This document shows positions 54,449 to 63,757 of a stretch of DNA of 64,000 nt, piece after piece (the first letter of the stretch is position 1; every line of letters begins with the position of its first letter). The notes under the pieces were generated by a model that did no database searches, was not told the DNA's origin, and was given only the letters and a program-made list of their open reading frames with translations. The DNA is from Sphingomonadales bacterium Ga0077557 (GTDB taxonomy: Bacteria; Pseudomonadota; Alphaproteobacteria; Sphingomonadales; Sphingomonadaceae): positions 62,001 to 126,000 of the forward strand of contig LNFI01000028.1 in the NCBI GenBank assembly GCA_001464615.1, given 5' to 3'. A program made the translations under genes and the position numbers.

Positions 54449-54485
54449 AGTTCCCCGCATTGTGACATTTTGCGACAATAATCCG

Positions 54486-54514
54486 TTGGACGCCCTTGCT
54501 ATAGCCGGATAGGT
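54486..54514 (+). promoter_or_regulatory. Candidate promoter of the efflux operon
   Basis: TTGGAC (54486-54491) and ATAGGT (54509-54514) are 17 bp apart. The ATG of the outer-membrane factor is at 54522, only 8 bp after the -10, with no ribosome-binding site. If real, the message would be nearly leaderless. Confidence 0.35.
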
Positions 54515-54521
54515 CACCGGC

Positions 54522-55955
54522 ATGCTGCGCTTGCGTCTTGCTTTGTCCGCCCTTGTCATCGTGCCGCTCGGTGCTTGTGCGGTTGGCCCAAACTATGCCC
54601 CGCCATCGCTTGGCAAGCTGGCGGTTCCCGATGCCTATAGTACGGCTGCTGTGCCGGGGCCGGTGGGGGATGGACGGCGCTGGTGGACGAGTTTCAACGA
54701 CCCACAGCTGACGAGCATTATCGACCAAGCGCTGGAACGAAATCTCGATATTGCCCAGGCCGTTGCGCGCTTACGCCAGGCGCGGGAAGGGCTGATCCAG
54801 TCGCGCGCCAGCTTGCTCCCAAATGTCAGCGCCTCGCTTGGCTATTCGCGCAACATCAACATACGCGGGCGGAGCTTTGGCAACATCACCAATGCCGGCA
54901 TCGTCAACGAAAATTACTCGATCAGTGCCGATGCCAATTATCAGCTGGACATTTTTGGTGGGGTCCGTCGCGGGGTAGAGGCACAGCGCGGCGCGGTGCA
55001 GGCCAGCCAGTTCACGCTTGCTGATGTCCAGAATTCGATCGCTGCCGAAGTCGCGCGCAACTATATTCTGGCGCGATCGGCCCAGGCCAGCGCGGCGATC
55101 GCGCGCGGCAGTCTGGCCATTCAGGACGATAATCTCGATATTGCAGGCTTCCGGGTCCAGGCCGGTTTGGTGTCGTCGCTCGATGCCGAACAGTCCCGCG
55201 CCCAGCGCGCGCAGACGGCAACGCAGATCCCCAGCTTTGAACAGAATTTCCAGCAGGCCGCCAATCGCCTTGGCGTGTTGACTGGGCAAGCCCCCGGCGC
55301 GCTGAAGGCCGAATTGACCGCAAACAAGCCCATCCCGGAAGGGCCTGGCGCGATCCCGGTTGGCGTGCCGGCCGATATCATTCGGCTGCGGCCTGATGTC
55401 CGCGCAGCAGAGCGTAATCTGGCGGCGGCGACGGCGCGGATCGGCGTTGCCCAGGCCGATCTCTATCCCGCGCTGAATATCGGCGCGAGCATCAGCACCA
55501 ATGCCGGCACGATCAGCACGCTGGCTGATATTGTCACCGGACGGATCATCGGCAGCCTTGCCCAAACCATCTTCGATGCCGGGCGTAACCGGTCGATCGT
55601 TCGATCACGCCGTGCCGCTGCTGAAGAATCGCTGGCGGCCTATCAAAGCACCGTGTTGACCGCGCTGGAAGATGTCGAAAACGCGCTGACGGCATTGGCG
55701 ACCGCGCAGGCCCGCCAGCGCGATTTCGCGATTGCGGTCGATGCATCGACCAACGCCGCAATCCTGGCACGTAGCCAATATCGTGCTGGCCTCACCGATA
55801 TCACGACGCTCAACAACAGCGAATCCAGTCTGCTCTCGGCGCAAAGCGGCTTGAACACCGCGCGCGCTGATCAGGCTCAGGCGCTCGTTCAACTATATCT
55901 CGCCCTTGGCGGCGGATGGGACAGTGCTGTCCCGCCCGAACTCCCCGCCCAATAG
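54522..55955 (+). CDS. RND-type outer-membrane efflux factor, NodT family lipoprotein
   Basis: A 477-residue TolC-like protein with lipobox LGAC (Cys18-19 region) and the typical VGPNYAPPSL start. The WWTSFNDPQLTSIIDQALERN block and two repeated helical hairpin halves are present (IRLRPDVRAAERNLAAATARIGVAQADLYPAL is split here only by position). It forms the outer-membrane channel for the MacA/MacB-like pump coded immediately downstream. Confidence 0.9.
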   Translation: MLRLRLALSALVIVPLGACAVGPNYAPPSLGKLAVPDAYSTAAVPGPVGDGRRWWTSFNDPQLTSIIDQALERNLDIAQAVARLRQAREGLIQSRASLLPNVSASLGYSRNINIRGRSFGNITNAGIVNENYSISADANYQLDIFGGVRRGVEAQRGAVQASQFTLADVQNSIAAEVARNYILARSAQASAAIARGSLAIQDDNLDIAGFRVQAGLVSSLDAEQSRAQRAQTATQIPSFEQNFQQAANRLGVLTGQAPGALKAELTANKPIPEGPGAIPVGVPADIIRLRPDVRAAERNLAAATARIGVAQADLYPALNIGASISTNAGTISTLADIVTGRIIGSLAQTIFDAGRNRSIVRSRRAAAEESLAAYQSTVLTALEDVENALTALATAQARQRDFAIAVDASTNAAILARSQYRAGLTDITTLNNSESSLLSAQSGLNTARADQAQALVQLYLALGGGWDSAVPPELPAQ

Positions 55956-55980
55956 CCCCAGGACTCGCCCAGGAATCGCA

Positions 55981-57342
55981 ATGGCCAAAGCAAGCGCACC
56001 CGATCTGAACGATTTTCTCGGCAAGCGGGAAGTGCCCGCCTGGCGCCGGATCGGTAAATGGGTGTTGGTCGCGATCGGCGTCATTCTGCTGATTTTGTTG
56101 GCGATGCGGCTGTTCGCTCCGGCGGCTAAACCCAGTTACGCCACCGAAACCGCGCAAAAGGGCGTGTTGGTCGTCTCGGTTGCGGCGACGGGCAAGCTCG
56201 CGCCGACCAATCAGGTCGATGTCGGCTCGGAAGTGTCGGGGTTGGTTTCGAAAGTGCTTGTCGACGTCAATGATCGGGTGACCAAGGGGCAGCCGATCGC
56301 GATCATTGATCCGCAGCGTTTTCAGGATTCGGTCAACCAGAGCAGCGCCCAGCTCAATTCAAGCATTGCTTCCGTAGCACAAGCGCAGGCGACGCTTGCC
56401 CAGTCGAGCGCGCAGCTGGCGCGGTTGCAGGAAGTCAGTCGCTTGTCGCAAGGGCGGGTGCCGGCCAAGACCGAAATGGAGCAGGCCATTGCCGATCGCG
56501 ACCGGGCTGTCGCCAATGTCCGCGCGGCTCAGGCCAATGTCAGCGCCGCGCGCGCCACGCTGTCGTCCAATCAGTATAATCTTGTCCGCGCGGTGATCCG
56601 ATCACCGGTCAATGGCGTCATCCTCGCGCGTCAGGTTGAACCTGGGCAAACGGTGGCGGCCTCGTTCAATACGCCGACTTTGTTCGTGATCGCTGAAGAT
56701 CTCACCCGGATGAAGCTGGAGGTAGCGATTGACGAAGCCGATGTCGGCGAAGTCATGGCCGGGCAGCAAGCCGACTTTACCGTCGATGCCTTTCCCGGTG
56801 CGACCTTCCCCGCCACGATCACGCGCGTTGATCTGGGGTCCAATCTGTCTGCGCAATCAGCGACGACAACCACCACGACGACCAACCAGGTCGTGAGCTA
56901 TAGCGCCACGCTGGCGGTCTCCAATCCCGACATCAAGCTCCGGCCCGGCATGACGGCGACGGCCGATATCACCACCACCCGCAAAGAAAATGTCCTGCTG
57001 ATCCCCAATGCGGCGCTGCGTTTTCGGCCGGGTGAGGGCGCTGCGGGGGCACAGGGCGGTGGCATCGCCAGTGCCTTTGGCCCGCCACGCCTGCGGCGGA
57101 GTGGCGAACGGACCGCAACTATTGGTCGTGGGTCGACCCAGACCATTTATGTCCAACAGGCCGATGGCAGCCTGAAGGAAACCAGCATCGTCACCGGGAA
57201 CACCAATGGATCAATGACTGAGGTCACGAGCGGCCCGCTAAAGCCGGGGATGAAGGTGGTGACCGGTCAGTTGGCGGCGGGTGCGGCGGCCAGCGGTGGC
57301 GCTGGTGCGCGGCAACGTAGCGGGGCGGGCGGTGGCCAGTAA
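55981..57342 (+). CDS. macA: Periplasmic adaptor protein, MacA/HlyD family
   Basis: 453 residues from MAKASAPDLNDFLGKRE. A single N-terminal membrane helix (WVLVAIGVILLILLAMRLF) is followed by a lipoyl-like VGSEVSGLV, an alpha-helical hairpin with Gln/Ala repeats (SSAQLARLQEV) and a barrel domain (SPVNGVILARQVEPGQTV). A threonine run at about residues 296-303 and a Gly/Ala-rich C-terminus are notable. It bridges MacB and the outer-membrane factor. Confidence 0.88.
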   Translation: MAKASAPDLNDFLGKREVPAWRRIGKWVLVAIGVILLILLAMRLFAPAAKPSYATETAQKGVLVVSVAATGKLAPTNQVDVGSEVSGLVSKVLVDVNDRVTKGQPIAIIDPQRFQDSVNQSSAQLNSSIASVAQAQATLAQSSAQLARLQEVSRLSQGRVPAKTEMEQAIADRDRAVANVRAAQANVSAARATLSSNQYNLVRAVIRSPVNGVILARQVEPGQTVAASFNTPTLFVIAEDLTRMKLEVAIDEADVGEVMAGQQADFTVDAFPGATFPATITRVDLGSNLSAQSATTTTTTTNQVVSYSATLAVSNPDIKLRPGMTATADITTTRKENVLLIPNAALRFRPGEGAAGAQGGGIASAFGPPRLRRSGERTATIGRGSTQTIYVQQADGSLKETSIVTGNTNGSMTEVTSGPLKPGMKVVTGQLAAGAAASGGAGARQRSGAGGGQ

Positions 57343-57355
57343 CGCCCCTGCGCCA

Positions 57356-58078
57356 ATGTCTTCGGCCGGTCGCCCGCCGCTGATCTCGCTGCGCGGGGTC
57401 ACCAAGGAATATGGCACGGGCCCGACGGCGTTTCAGGCGCTGAAGGGCGTCGACCTGGATATTGTTGAGGGCGATTTTGTTGCGGTGATGGGCCCGTCAG
57501 GATCGGGCAAATCGACGACGATGAATATTCTGGGCTGTCTCGACGTGCCCACCGCAGGCACTTTCCTGTTCAAGGGCCACCATGTCGAAACGCTAGACCG
57601 CGATGATCGCGCGCTGCTGCGCCGCAAATATCTGGGTTTCGTTTTTCAGGGGTTCAACCTGCTCGCGCGGACGACAGCGCTCGAAAATGTCGAGCTGCCG
57701 CTGCTTTATCGCGGCGACGCGCGCAAGGAACGCCATGATGCGGCGATGGCGGCCCTCGATAAGGTTGGGCTCGCGCCGTGGTGGGACCATACGCCTGCGG
57801 AACTGTCCGGCGGTCAACAGCAGCGCGTGGCGATTGCCCGTGCGCTTGTTACCAATCCCGATGTGCTGCTCGCTGATGAGCCGACGGGTAATCTCGATTC
57901 CGAACGATCGCTGGAAATCATGGACCTGCTCACCACGCTCAATCGTACCCTTGGCATTACCGTGCTGATGGTCACGCATGAAGGCGAGATGGCGGCCTAT
58001 GCTAACACGATCATTCATTTCAAAGACGGGCTGGTCGAACGGATCGAAACCGGCAAGCGCACGGCGGTAACGGCCTGA
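57356..58078 (+). CDS. MacB-type ABC transporter ATP-binding protein
   Basis: 240 residues from [15 protein letters not shown]; a GTG at 57332 that overlaps the adaptor gene is an alternative start. Walker A is GPSGSGKST, signature [15 protein letters not shown] and Walker [13 protein letters not shown]. It belongs to the LolD/MacB group. It is the ATPase of the macrolide-type exporter, separate from its permease, unlike the fused E. coli MacB. Confidence 0.9.
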   Translation: MSSAGRPPLISLRGVTKEYGTGPTAFQALKGVDLDIVEGDFVAVMGPSGSGKSTTMNILGCLDVPTAGTFLFKGHHVETLDRDDRALLRRKYLGFVFQGFNLLARTTALENVELPLLYRGDARKERHDAAMAALDKVGLAPWWDHTPAELSGGQQQRVAIARALVTNPDVLLADEPTGNLDSERSLEIMDLLTTLNRTLGITVLMVTHEGEMAAYANTIIHFKDGLVERIETGKRTAVTA

Positions 58079-59286
58079 TGTTCTTCACCACCATCCTGCT
58101 CGCCCTACGCTCGATCGCACGCCACAAATTGCGTTCGTTCCTGACGACGCTGGGCATCATCATCGGTGTTGCGGCGGTGGTGACGATGGTCACGCTTGGC
58201 CGGGCGACGACGGCGGCCGTGCAGGCCTCGATCGCCTCGCTTGGCACCAATATTCTGCAGATTCGTCCCGGACAGGGCTTTGGACGCGGCGGCGGTGGCC
58301 CGCGCCCACCCGATTTCAAAGCAGGCGACGTCATCGCGATCCGCCAGCAGATCGCGGGCGTAACGGCAGTCGCGGCCCAGGCCCAATCGAGCGGCACCGC
58401 CATCTATGAAGGCGCCAATTGGTCGACCACGATCAATGGCACCGACAATAGTTATTTCCGGGTCCAGCCCTGGCCGCTGGTCGCTGGCCGCACCTTTACG
58501 ACCCAGGAGGAACAGGCGGGCAAATCGGTTTGCTTGCTGGGGAATACGGTCAAAAAAAACCTGTACCGTGACGCTGATCCGCTTGGCACGCGGATGCGAA
58601 TTGCGGGCGTCAGCTGCGATGTCATCGGCGTGTTGTCAGCGCGTGGCCAGGCGGGCTTTGGCGGCGATCAGGATGATATTGTGCTGATGCCGCTGAAAAT
58701 GGTGCAACGTCGATTGACCGGGAACCGCGACGTCCGGCTGATGCTGGTCGGCGTCGATCAGGCCTATTCGACCACGCGTGTGCAATCGGCGGTAACTGAA
58801 TTGCTCAAGGAACGACGCGGGATTACGCCCGGCAAAGACGATGATTTCTTCGTGTTCGATACCAAACAGATCAACGATACCGTGGCGACAACCACCGGGC
58901 TGTTGACGGGCATCGTCACGGCGGTGGCCTCTATCAGCCTGATCGTCGGCGGGATCGGCATCATGAACATCATGCTGGTGTCGGTGACCGAACGGACTCG
59001 CGAAATCGGTATCCGCCTCGCCATCGGCGCGGTTGCGCGCGAGGTGCTGATGCAGTTTCTGATCGAGGCGATTGCGCTATCGTGCCTGGGTGGGTTGATA
59101 GGCCTGGTCGTCGCACAAGGGGTGATATTGCTGCTGGTGCCGGTGCTGAAGGTCAGCTGGTTGTTTGATCCGCAGATCAACATCATCGCCTTTGCAATTT
59201 CGGCGATGATCGGGGTGATTTTCGGCTATTTTCCCGCGCGCCGCGCCGCCGGCCTCAACCCGATCGACGCGCTGCGCCACGAATAG
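58078..59286 (+). CDS. MacB-type ABC transporter permease
   Basis: A 402-residue permease with an N-terminal membrane helix (LRSFLTTLGIIIGVAAVVTMV), a large periplasmic domain and three C-terminal helices (FtsX-like), ending in the family GYFPARRAAGLNPIDALRHE. A Gly/Arg-rich loop (GQGFGRGGGGPRPP) occurs in the periplasmic part. The start overlaps the ATPase stop (TGATG). It is a mechanotransmission-type exporter with the adaptor and channel upstream. Confidence 0.9.
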   Translation: MFFTTILLALRSIARHKLRSFLTTLGIIIGVAAVVTMVTLGRATTAAVQASIASLGTNILQIRPGQGFGRGGGGPRPPDFKAGDVIAIRQQIAGVTAVAAQAQSSGTAIYEGANWSTTINGTDNSYFRVQPWPLVAGRTFTTQEEQAGKSVCLLGNTVKKNLYRDADPLGTRMRIAGVSCDVIGVLSARGQAGFGGDQDDIVLMPLKMVQRRLTGNRDVRLMLVGVDQAYSTTRVQSAVTELLKERRGITPGKDDDFFVFDTKQINDTVATTTGLLTGIVTAVASISLIVGGIGIMNIMLVSVTERTREIGIRLAIGAVAREVLMQFLIEAIALSCLGGLIGLVVAQGVILLLVPVLKVSWLFDPQINIIAFAISAMIGVIFGYFPARRAAGLNPIDALRHE

Positions 59287-59304
59287 GCAAGCGCCAGCTG
59301 GGCG

Positions 59305-60183
59305 CTATCCCCGGTCCTTATCCCGTTCCCGCGCATATGCCTGCGTCCCGCGCGTGATCACCACATCGTCCGGTAGGATATCGGCAATGGCGATATCGGG
59401 CAGTGGCTTGATCGCCTCATAAAGCGGCGCGAAATCGGTTTCCACCGTGACGCGCAGCAATTCTTCATAGCTGGGGATCACGAAGTAATTCTGCTGAAAA
59501 TCGTCGATCCGGTAATCGGTGCGCATCACCCGCTGCAGATCGAAGCCGATCCGGTTGGGGCTGGGGTCATCAAGCGCAAAGCGACTTTCCGACGCGCTGG
59601 AGACAATGCCCGCCCCATAAATACGCAAGCCTTCGGGGTCAGCGATCAGCCCGAATTCGACCGTGTACCAGTAGAGCCGACTGAGATAGCCAAGCCCGCC
59701 CAGCCCCAACGCACGCTGGCCCCCTTTGCCGTAAGCAACACAGTAATCGGCAAAGACCGGATCAGCGAGCATCGGCACATGGCCGAACACATCGTGAAAA
59801 ACATCGGGTTCCTGCAGATAATCGAGCTGATCGGCGCCACGGATGAAATTGCCCGCGACGAAGCGGCGATTGGCCATGTGATCGAAAAACACATCATCGG
59901 GCACCAGGCCGTGCACCGCCACCACCTGCCACCCGGTCAGTTTCATCAGCCGTTCGGAAAGCTCCTCGAAATTGGGAATGCCCGATTTCGATAGCTGCAG
60001 CGCGTCCAGTCCGCGCAAAAACGCGGTTGAAGCCCGACCGGGCAGGAGTTTCACCTGCCGCGCGTAGAGCGTGTCCCACACCAAATGCTCCGCCGGCGTG
60101 AAGCGCGCCCAATCTTGCGGCACGGTCCAGTCGGCAGCGGCACCCGGTGGCGGGCGATCGAGAACATGCGTTTGATCTTCCAT
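59305..60183 (-). CDS. phhA: Phenylalanine 4-monooxygenase
   Basis: A 292-residue aromatic amino acid hydroxylase. Non-haem iron ligands are the two His of HDVFGHVP and a Glu in YWYTVEFGLI. FALDDPSPNRIGFDLQRV and the DDFQQNYFVIPSYEEL C-terminal block are typical of bacterial monomeric PhhA. It converts Phe to Tyr using tetrahydropterin. It is convergent with the efflux operon and divergent from the DUF2459 gene. Confidence 0.95.
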   Translation of the reverse strand: MEDQTHVLDRPPPGAAADWTVPQDWARFTPAEHLVWDTLYARQVKLLPGRASTAFLRGLDALQLSKSGIPNFEELSERLMKLTGWQVVAVHGLVPDDVFFDHMANRRFVAGNFIRGADQLDYLQEPDVFHDVFGHVPMLADPVFADYCVAYGKGGQRALGLGGLGYLSRLYWYTVEFGLIADPEGLRIYGAGIVSSASESRFALDDPSPNRIGFDLQRVMRTDYRIDDFQQNYFVIPSYEELLRVTVETDFAPLYEAIKPLPDIAIADILPDDVVITRGTQAYARERDKDRG

Positions 60184-60235
60184 TGCCTTGTCATATCACA
60201 AACTAACCGGGTCTGGAAAAGAGGGGGATCCCGCT

Positions 60236-60895
60236 GTGGCGCGATTATGGGCGTTTGTGGAACTGGTGATCGGTGCAATCGCGGTCGTCTTGCTTGGTTA
60301 TGGCGCGGCGGGGATGATCGGTGGCGTCCTGCCCGCCAATGTCGGCTGGCAGGCCCCGGCCCATGGTGTGCCGATCGTCGTTGAAACCAACGGCATTCAC
60401 ACCGGCATCATCGTACCGATGACGGCGGTCGGTGTTGATTGGCGCGATATCGCCCAGCCAGCCGATATTGCCGATCCCCGATTGGCGGCGCGCGGCTATC
60501 TGGCGATTGGCTGGGGTGAGCGCGCCTTTTATCTCGGCACCCCGCGCTGGACCGACATTCGTCTATCCACCACCCTGCATGCGGCGACCGGCAGCGATGA
60601 GACATTGGTGCATATCGAGCATGTGTCCTGGCCAGCGCCTGGCGAGGATCAGCGCGTGGTCGTGTTGCGCCCAGCCGAATATCGCCGCCTCGCCACTTTC
60701 ATCCGCGCCAGTATGGACGGTGCCCACCCGGCGCATCGTTTCGGCTATGATCGCCATGATGTCTTTTATCAGGGCCGGGGGCGCTATGACGCGATTCGGA
60801 CGTGCAATGCCTGGACGGGGGACGCGCTGCGCCATGCCGGGGTGCGGATTGGGGTGTGGACGCCCTTTTCAGTGACCGTGATGGGCTGGTTCTGA
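60236..60895 (+). CDS. DUF2459 (TIGR02117) family membrane-anchored protein
   Basis: 219 residues from a GTG (VARLWAFVELVIG). A GAGGGGG box lies 8 bp upstream, which decides this start over an earlier TTG. One N-terminal membrane helix is followed by the family domain: TNGIHTGIIVPM with a conserved His, WGERAFYLGTPRW and RTCNAWTGDALRHAG with a conserved Cys-Asn. The Cys/His pattern hints at an NlpC/P60-like hydrolase. Function unproven. Confidence 0.8.
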   Translation: MARLWAFVELVIGAIAVVLLGYGAAGMIGGVLPANVGWQAPAHGVPIVVETNGIHTGIIVPMTAVGVDWRDIAQPADIADPRLAARGYLAIGWGERAFYLGTPRWTDIRLSTTLHAATGSDETLVHIEHVSWPAPGEDQRVVVLRPAEYRRLATFIRASMDGAHPAHRFGYDRHDVFYQGRGRYDAIRTCNAWTGDALRHAGVRIGVWTPFSVTVMGWF

Positions 60896-60952
60896 GTGTT
60901 GAGCGCACCAAAATCTGGATTCCGCCGCACCATTATGGGCTAAATACCGACA

Positions 60953-62269
60953 ATGGACAAAAAAGCACGACGCACGCCCGAAATCGTCATCATCGGAGCC
61001 GGGTTCGGCGGGCTGGCGGTGGCGCGCGGGCTGCGCGGGGCCAAGGCCAATGTCACGCTGATTGATCGGCAGAACCATCATCTCTTCCAGCCCTTGCTGT
61101 ACCAAGTCGCGACGGCGGCGCTGTCGCCTGCCGATATTGCCGCGCCGATCCGCGCCATCGTTCGCCGCTATCGCAACACCCGCGTGCTGCTCGACAGCGT
61201 CGTTTCGGTCGATCGTGAAGCGCGCCTTGTCCAGCTCGAAAGCGGCACATCGCTGCCCTATGACGCGTTGGTGATCGCGACGGGTGCGCGCCACAGCTAT
61301 TTCGGGCGCGAAGATTGGGCCGGAGACGCGCCGGGCATCAAGACGATCGACGACGCGATCAAGGTGCGCTCCAAGATTCTCGTCGCAATGGAGCGCGCCG
61401 AGACCGATCGGCAGGAAAATCCAGTGACCCGGTCGCAGCATTTGACTTTCATTGTGATCGGCGGCGGCCCGACCGGGGTCGAGATGGCGGGCGCGATTGC
61501 TGAGCTGACGCGCCATGCCGCTGACCTGGATTTCCGGCATCTATCGCCCAGCTGCGTGCGCGTGATGTTGGTCCAGTCGGCCCCCCGACTATTGGCCGCG
61601 TTTCCGGCCGATCTTGCGGAAAAGGCGAAAGCATCGCTCGAGCATCTCGGCGTTGAGGTCAGACTTGGCAATCGGGTCACCAACATCACGGCTGATTCGG
61701 TGATGATTGGCGACGAACGGTTGAGCGCGGCGGTGATTGTCTGGGCGGCGGGGGTAAAGGCCTCACCGGCAGCCGCCTGGCTGGGCGCGGAGGCAGACCG
61801 GGCCGGGCGCGTTATCGTCAAACCCAATATGAGCGTGCCGGGCCATCCCGATATCTTCGTGATCGGTGATACATCTTCGGTCGAAGGGGCAGGGGGGCGA
61901 CCAGTGCCGGGCGTTGCCCCCGCAGCCAAGCAGCAGGGCCAGTTTGTCGCCCGCGTCATCCGCGCCACCATCCGCCGCCGCCGACCGCCCCGGCGCTTCA
62001 AGTACAAGGATTACGGTAATCTGGCGACGATTGGCCGCAAGCGCGCCGTCGCTGATTTCGGGCGCACCAAGCTCAGCGGCTTTTCGGCCTGGTTCGTCTG
62101 GTCAACCGCGCATCTTTTCTACCTGTCCGATTTCCGCAGCCGGATCACCGTTGGGACACAATGGTTGTGGAGCTACATCACCTTCGATCGCGGCGCGCGG
62201 CTGATCACCGGGCTGGGCGATGGGATGATGCCGACAACGGTGTGGACGGACGACGCGCCCAAGGGGTGA
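60953..62269 (+). CDS. ndh: Type II NADH dehydrogenase
   Basis: 438 residues with two Rossmann folds: IVIIGAGFGGLAVARGL (FAD, residues 10-27) and TFIVIGGGPTGVEMAGA (NADH, about 165-181). HPDIFVIGDTSSV is the second FAD motif, and the C-terminal amphipathic region with aromatic residues anchors it to the membrane. It passes electrons from NADH to quinone without proton pumping and could feed cytochrome bd coded at 19.6-22.4 kb. Confidence 0.93.
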   Translation: MDKKARRTPEIVIIGAGFGGLAVARGLRGAKANVTLIDRQNHHLFQPLLYQVATAALSPADIAAPIRAIVRRYRNTRVLLDSVVSVDREARLVQLESGTSLPYDALVIATGARHSYFGREDWAGDAPGIKTIDDAIKVRSKILVAMERAETDRQENPVTRSQHLTFIVIGGGPTGVEMAGAIAELTRHAADLDFRHLSPSCVRVMLVQSAPRLLAAFPADLAEKAKASLEHLGVEVRLGNRVTNITADSVMIGDERLSAAVIVWAAGVKASPAAAWLGAEADRAGRVIVKPNMSVPGHPDIFVIGDTSSVEGAGGRPVPGVAPAAKQQGQFVARVIRATIRRRRPPRRFKYKDYGNLATIGRKRAVADFGRTKLSGFSAWFVWSTAHLFYLSDFRSRITVGTQWLWSYITFDRGARLITGLGDGMMPTTVWTDDAPKG

Positions 62270-62417
62270 CGGGGGGCGGCGGGCGGTAACCTCGCCCCTT
62301 TGGATGACCGCAGTTGCTCGACATGGCTCATGCCGGTAATCCTGCTGCCCTGCATACAGCTTAGCGCAGGGGCATCGACTGATCGTCCCTTCGCTCTTCG
62401 AAACGGGAGAGACGGAT

Positions 62418-63428
62418 TTGTCGTGGAAAGGCGCTATTGCCCCTTCGTTTCTCGTTGCAATTGGCCTCGCTGCATCGGCATGCGGTCAGGCAATCAAGGC
62501 TGACAGCGCACCTGCCAAAGTGGAGGTTCCGAAGGTGGAGCGCGCGGGCATTTGGCAGCCAACGGCTGGCGGCACACAGGTGGCGCTCTGGCCGGCAAAC
62601 GTGGTGCTCGTCAAACCTGACTCAGGCGATCATCCTGAGGCGACCGGCAATGGCTCACCGCTTGTCGGGGGGCGCAAATGGCATTGGGCGAGCTATATCA
62701 CGCGCCCGACCATGACGATCTACCGGCCAAAAGGGCGGAACACGGGAGCGACAATGCTGGTCTTGCCCGGCGGTGGATTTTACGCCGTGGCGACCGATCT
62801 TGAAGGCACCGAAATCTGCGATTGGGTGGTCCTGCAGGGCATGACCTGCGTCATGCTGAAATACCGGACGCCGCAAGTGTGGCCGCGGGAGAATGGGCGG
62901 CAGCAGCGGCCAAAGCTGCTGCTCGGTTTGGAAGATGCCCAGCGCGCGATGGGATTGTTGCGCCAAAGCGCCGCCACCTATGGCATCGATCCACACAAGA
63001 TTGGCGTGATCGGCTTTTCAGCGGGTGCCTATCTTGTGGCGAATATGAGCAATACCGAAGAACGCACCTATCCGCTTGCCGACGCGGCTGACCGACAATC
63101 GCCCCGTCCCGACTTCGCGATCGTCGCTTACACCGCCCGCATGCTGGACGACAGCAAGGGCAGGAACAGTCTCGAACTCAAGCCATGGGTCACGATAAGT
63201 CCCAAGGCCCCGCCAACGCTGATCATTCATGCCATGAACGACCCTGTGGACGATGTCCGTGAGCCAATGGCCTATGCGCTGGCGCTGAATGATGCGGGCG
63301 TGCCGGTCGATATGCGTCTCTATGCAAAGGGGGGCCATGCCTTTGGGATGCGGCCGACCGCTGATCCGGTCACCACGGCATGGCCGGGACACGTCAAGCA
63401 GTGGCTGCATGACATCGGCATATTGTAA
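62418..63428 (+). CDS. Exported alpha/beta-hydrolase, carbohydrate-esterase-like
   Basis: 336 residues from a TTG start with GGGAGAGA upstream. A lipobox-like AASAC follows a hydrophobic start, so it is probably a lipoprotein. The hydrolase domain has VLPGGGFYAVATD (HGGGF-like oxyanion loop), GFSAGAY as nucleophile elbow, an Asp in HAMNDPVDDV and a catalytic His in KGGHAFGMR. It resembles acetyl-xylan or other polysaccharide esterases. It stands alone. Confidence 0.85.
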   Translation: MSWKGAIAPSFLVAIGLAASACGQAIKADSAPAKVEVPKVERAGIWQPTAGGTQVALWPANVVLVKPDSGDHPEATGNGSPLVGGRKWHWASYITRPTMTIYRPKGRNTGATMLVLPGGGFYAVATDLEGTEICDWVVLQGMTCVMLKYRTPQVWPRENGRQQRPKLLLGLEDAQRAMGLLRQSAATYGIDPHKIGVIGFSAGAYLVANMSNTEERTYPLADAADRQSPRPDFAIVAYTARMLDDSKGRNSLELKPWVTISPKAPPTLIIHAMNDPVDDVREPMAYALALNDAGVPVDMRLYAKGGHAFGMRPTADPVTTAWPGHVKQWLHDIGIL

Positions 63429-63464
63429 CGCGAAGGACGGTGCTTTCAGCCCGCCAGAATCGGC

Positions 63465-63740
63465 TCAATATGCGCCGTCGGGATAGCCATCGTCGCACGC
63501 ATCGCGGTCATGCCGACAGCGGCGCTCAGCGGCGCGGCGTTCGCGATCTTCGCGCGCTTCGGCTTTGCGGGCTTTGCGCCCCGCCTTGCGATCGGCCTCG
63601 TCCTGGCTGGTGGTTGCCCAGTCGGCGGTCTGGCTGGCGATCTTGACCGGCGCGGTGACGATCCCCACCGCCGTTGTCGCCAGGCAGCCGCCGAGCGCAA
63701 TCGGTGCAATCGCCAAGGTGAAGACAGCAATCATCCGCAT
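63465..63740 (-). CDS. Small lipoprotein
   Basis: A 91-residue protein with lipobox LGGC (Cys19) after a hydrophobic stretch. The mature part is very rich in Arg, Glu, Ala and Asp (DRKAGRKARKAEARE), probably a long charged helix, and ends DGYPDGAY. No family was recognised. It sits 17 bp downstream of the phosphodiesterase gene on the same strand. Confidence 0.65.
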   Translation of the reverse strand: MRMIAVFTLAIAPIALGGCLATTAVGIVTAPVKIASQTADWATTSQDEADRKAGRKARKAEAREDRERRAAERRCRHDRDACDDGYPDGAY

Positions 63741-63757
63741 CCGTCAGGCTCCCGCCC

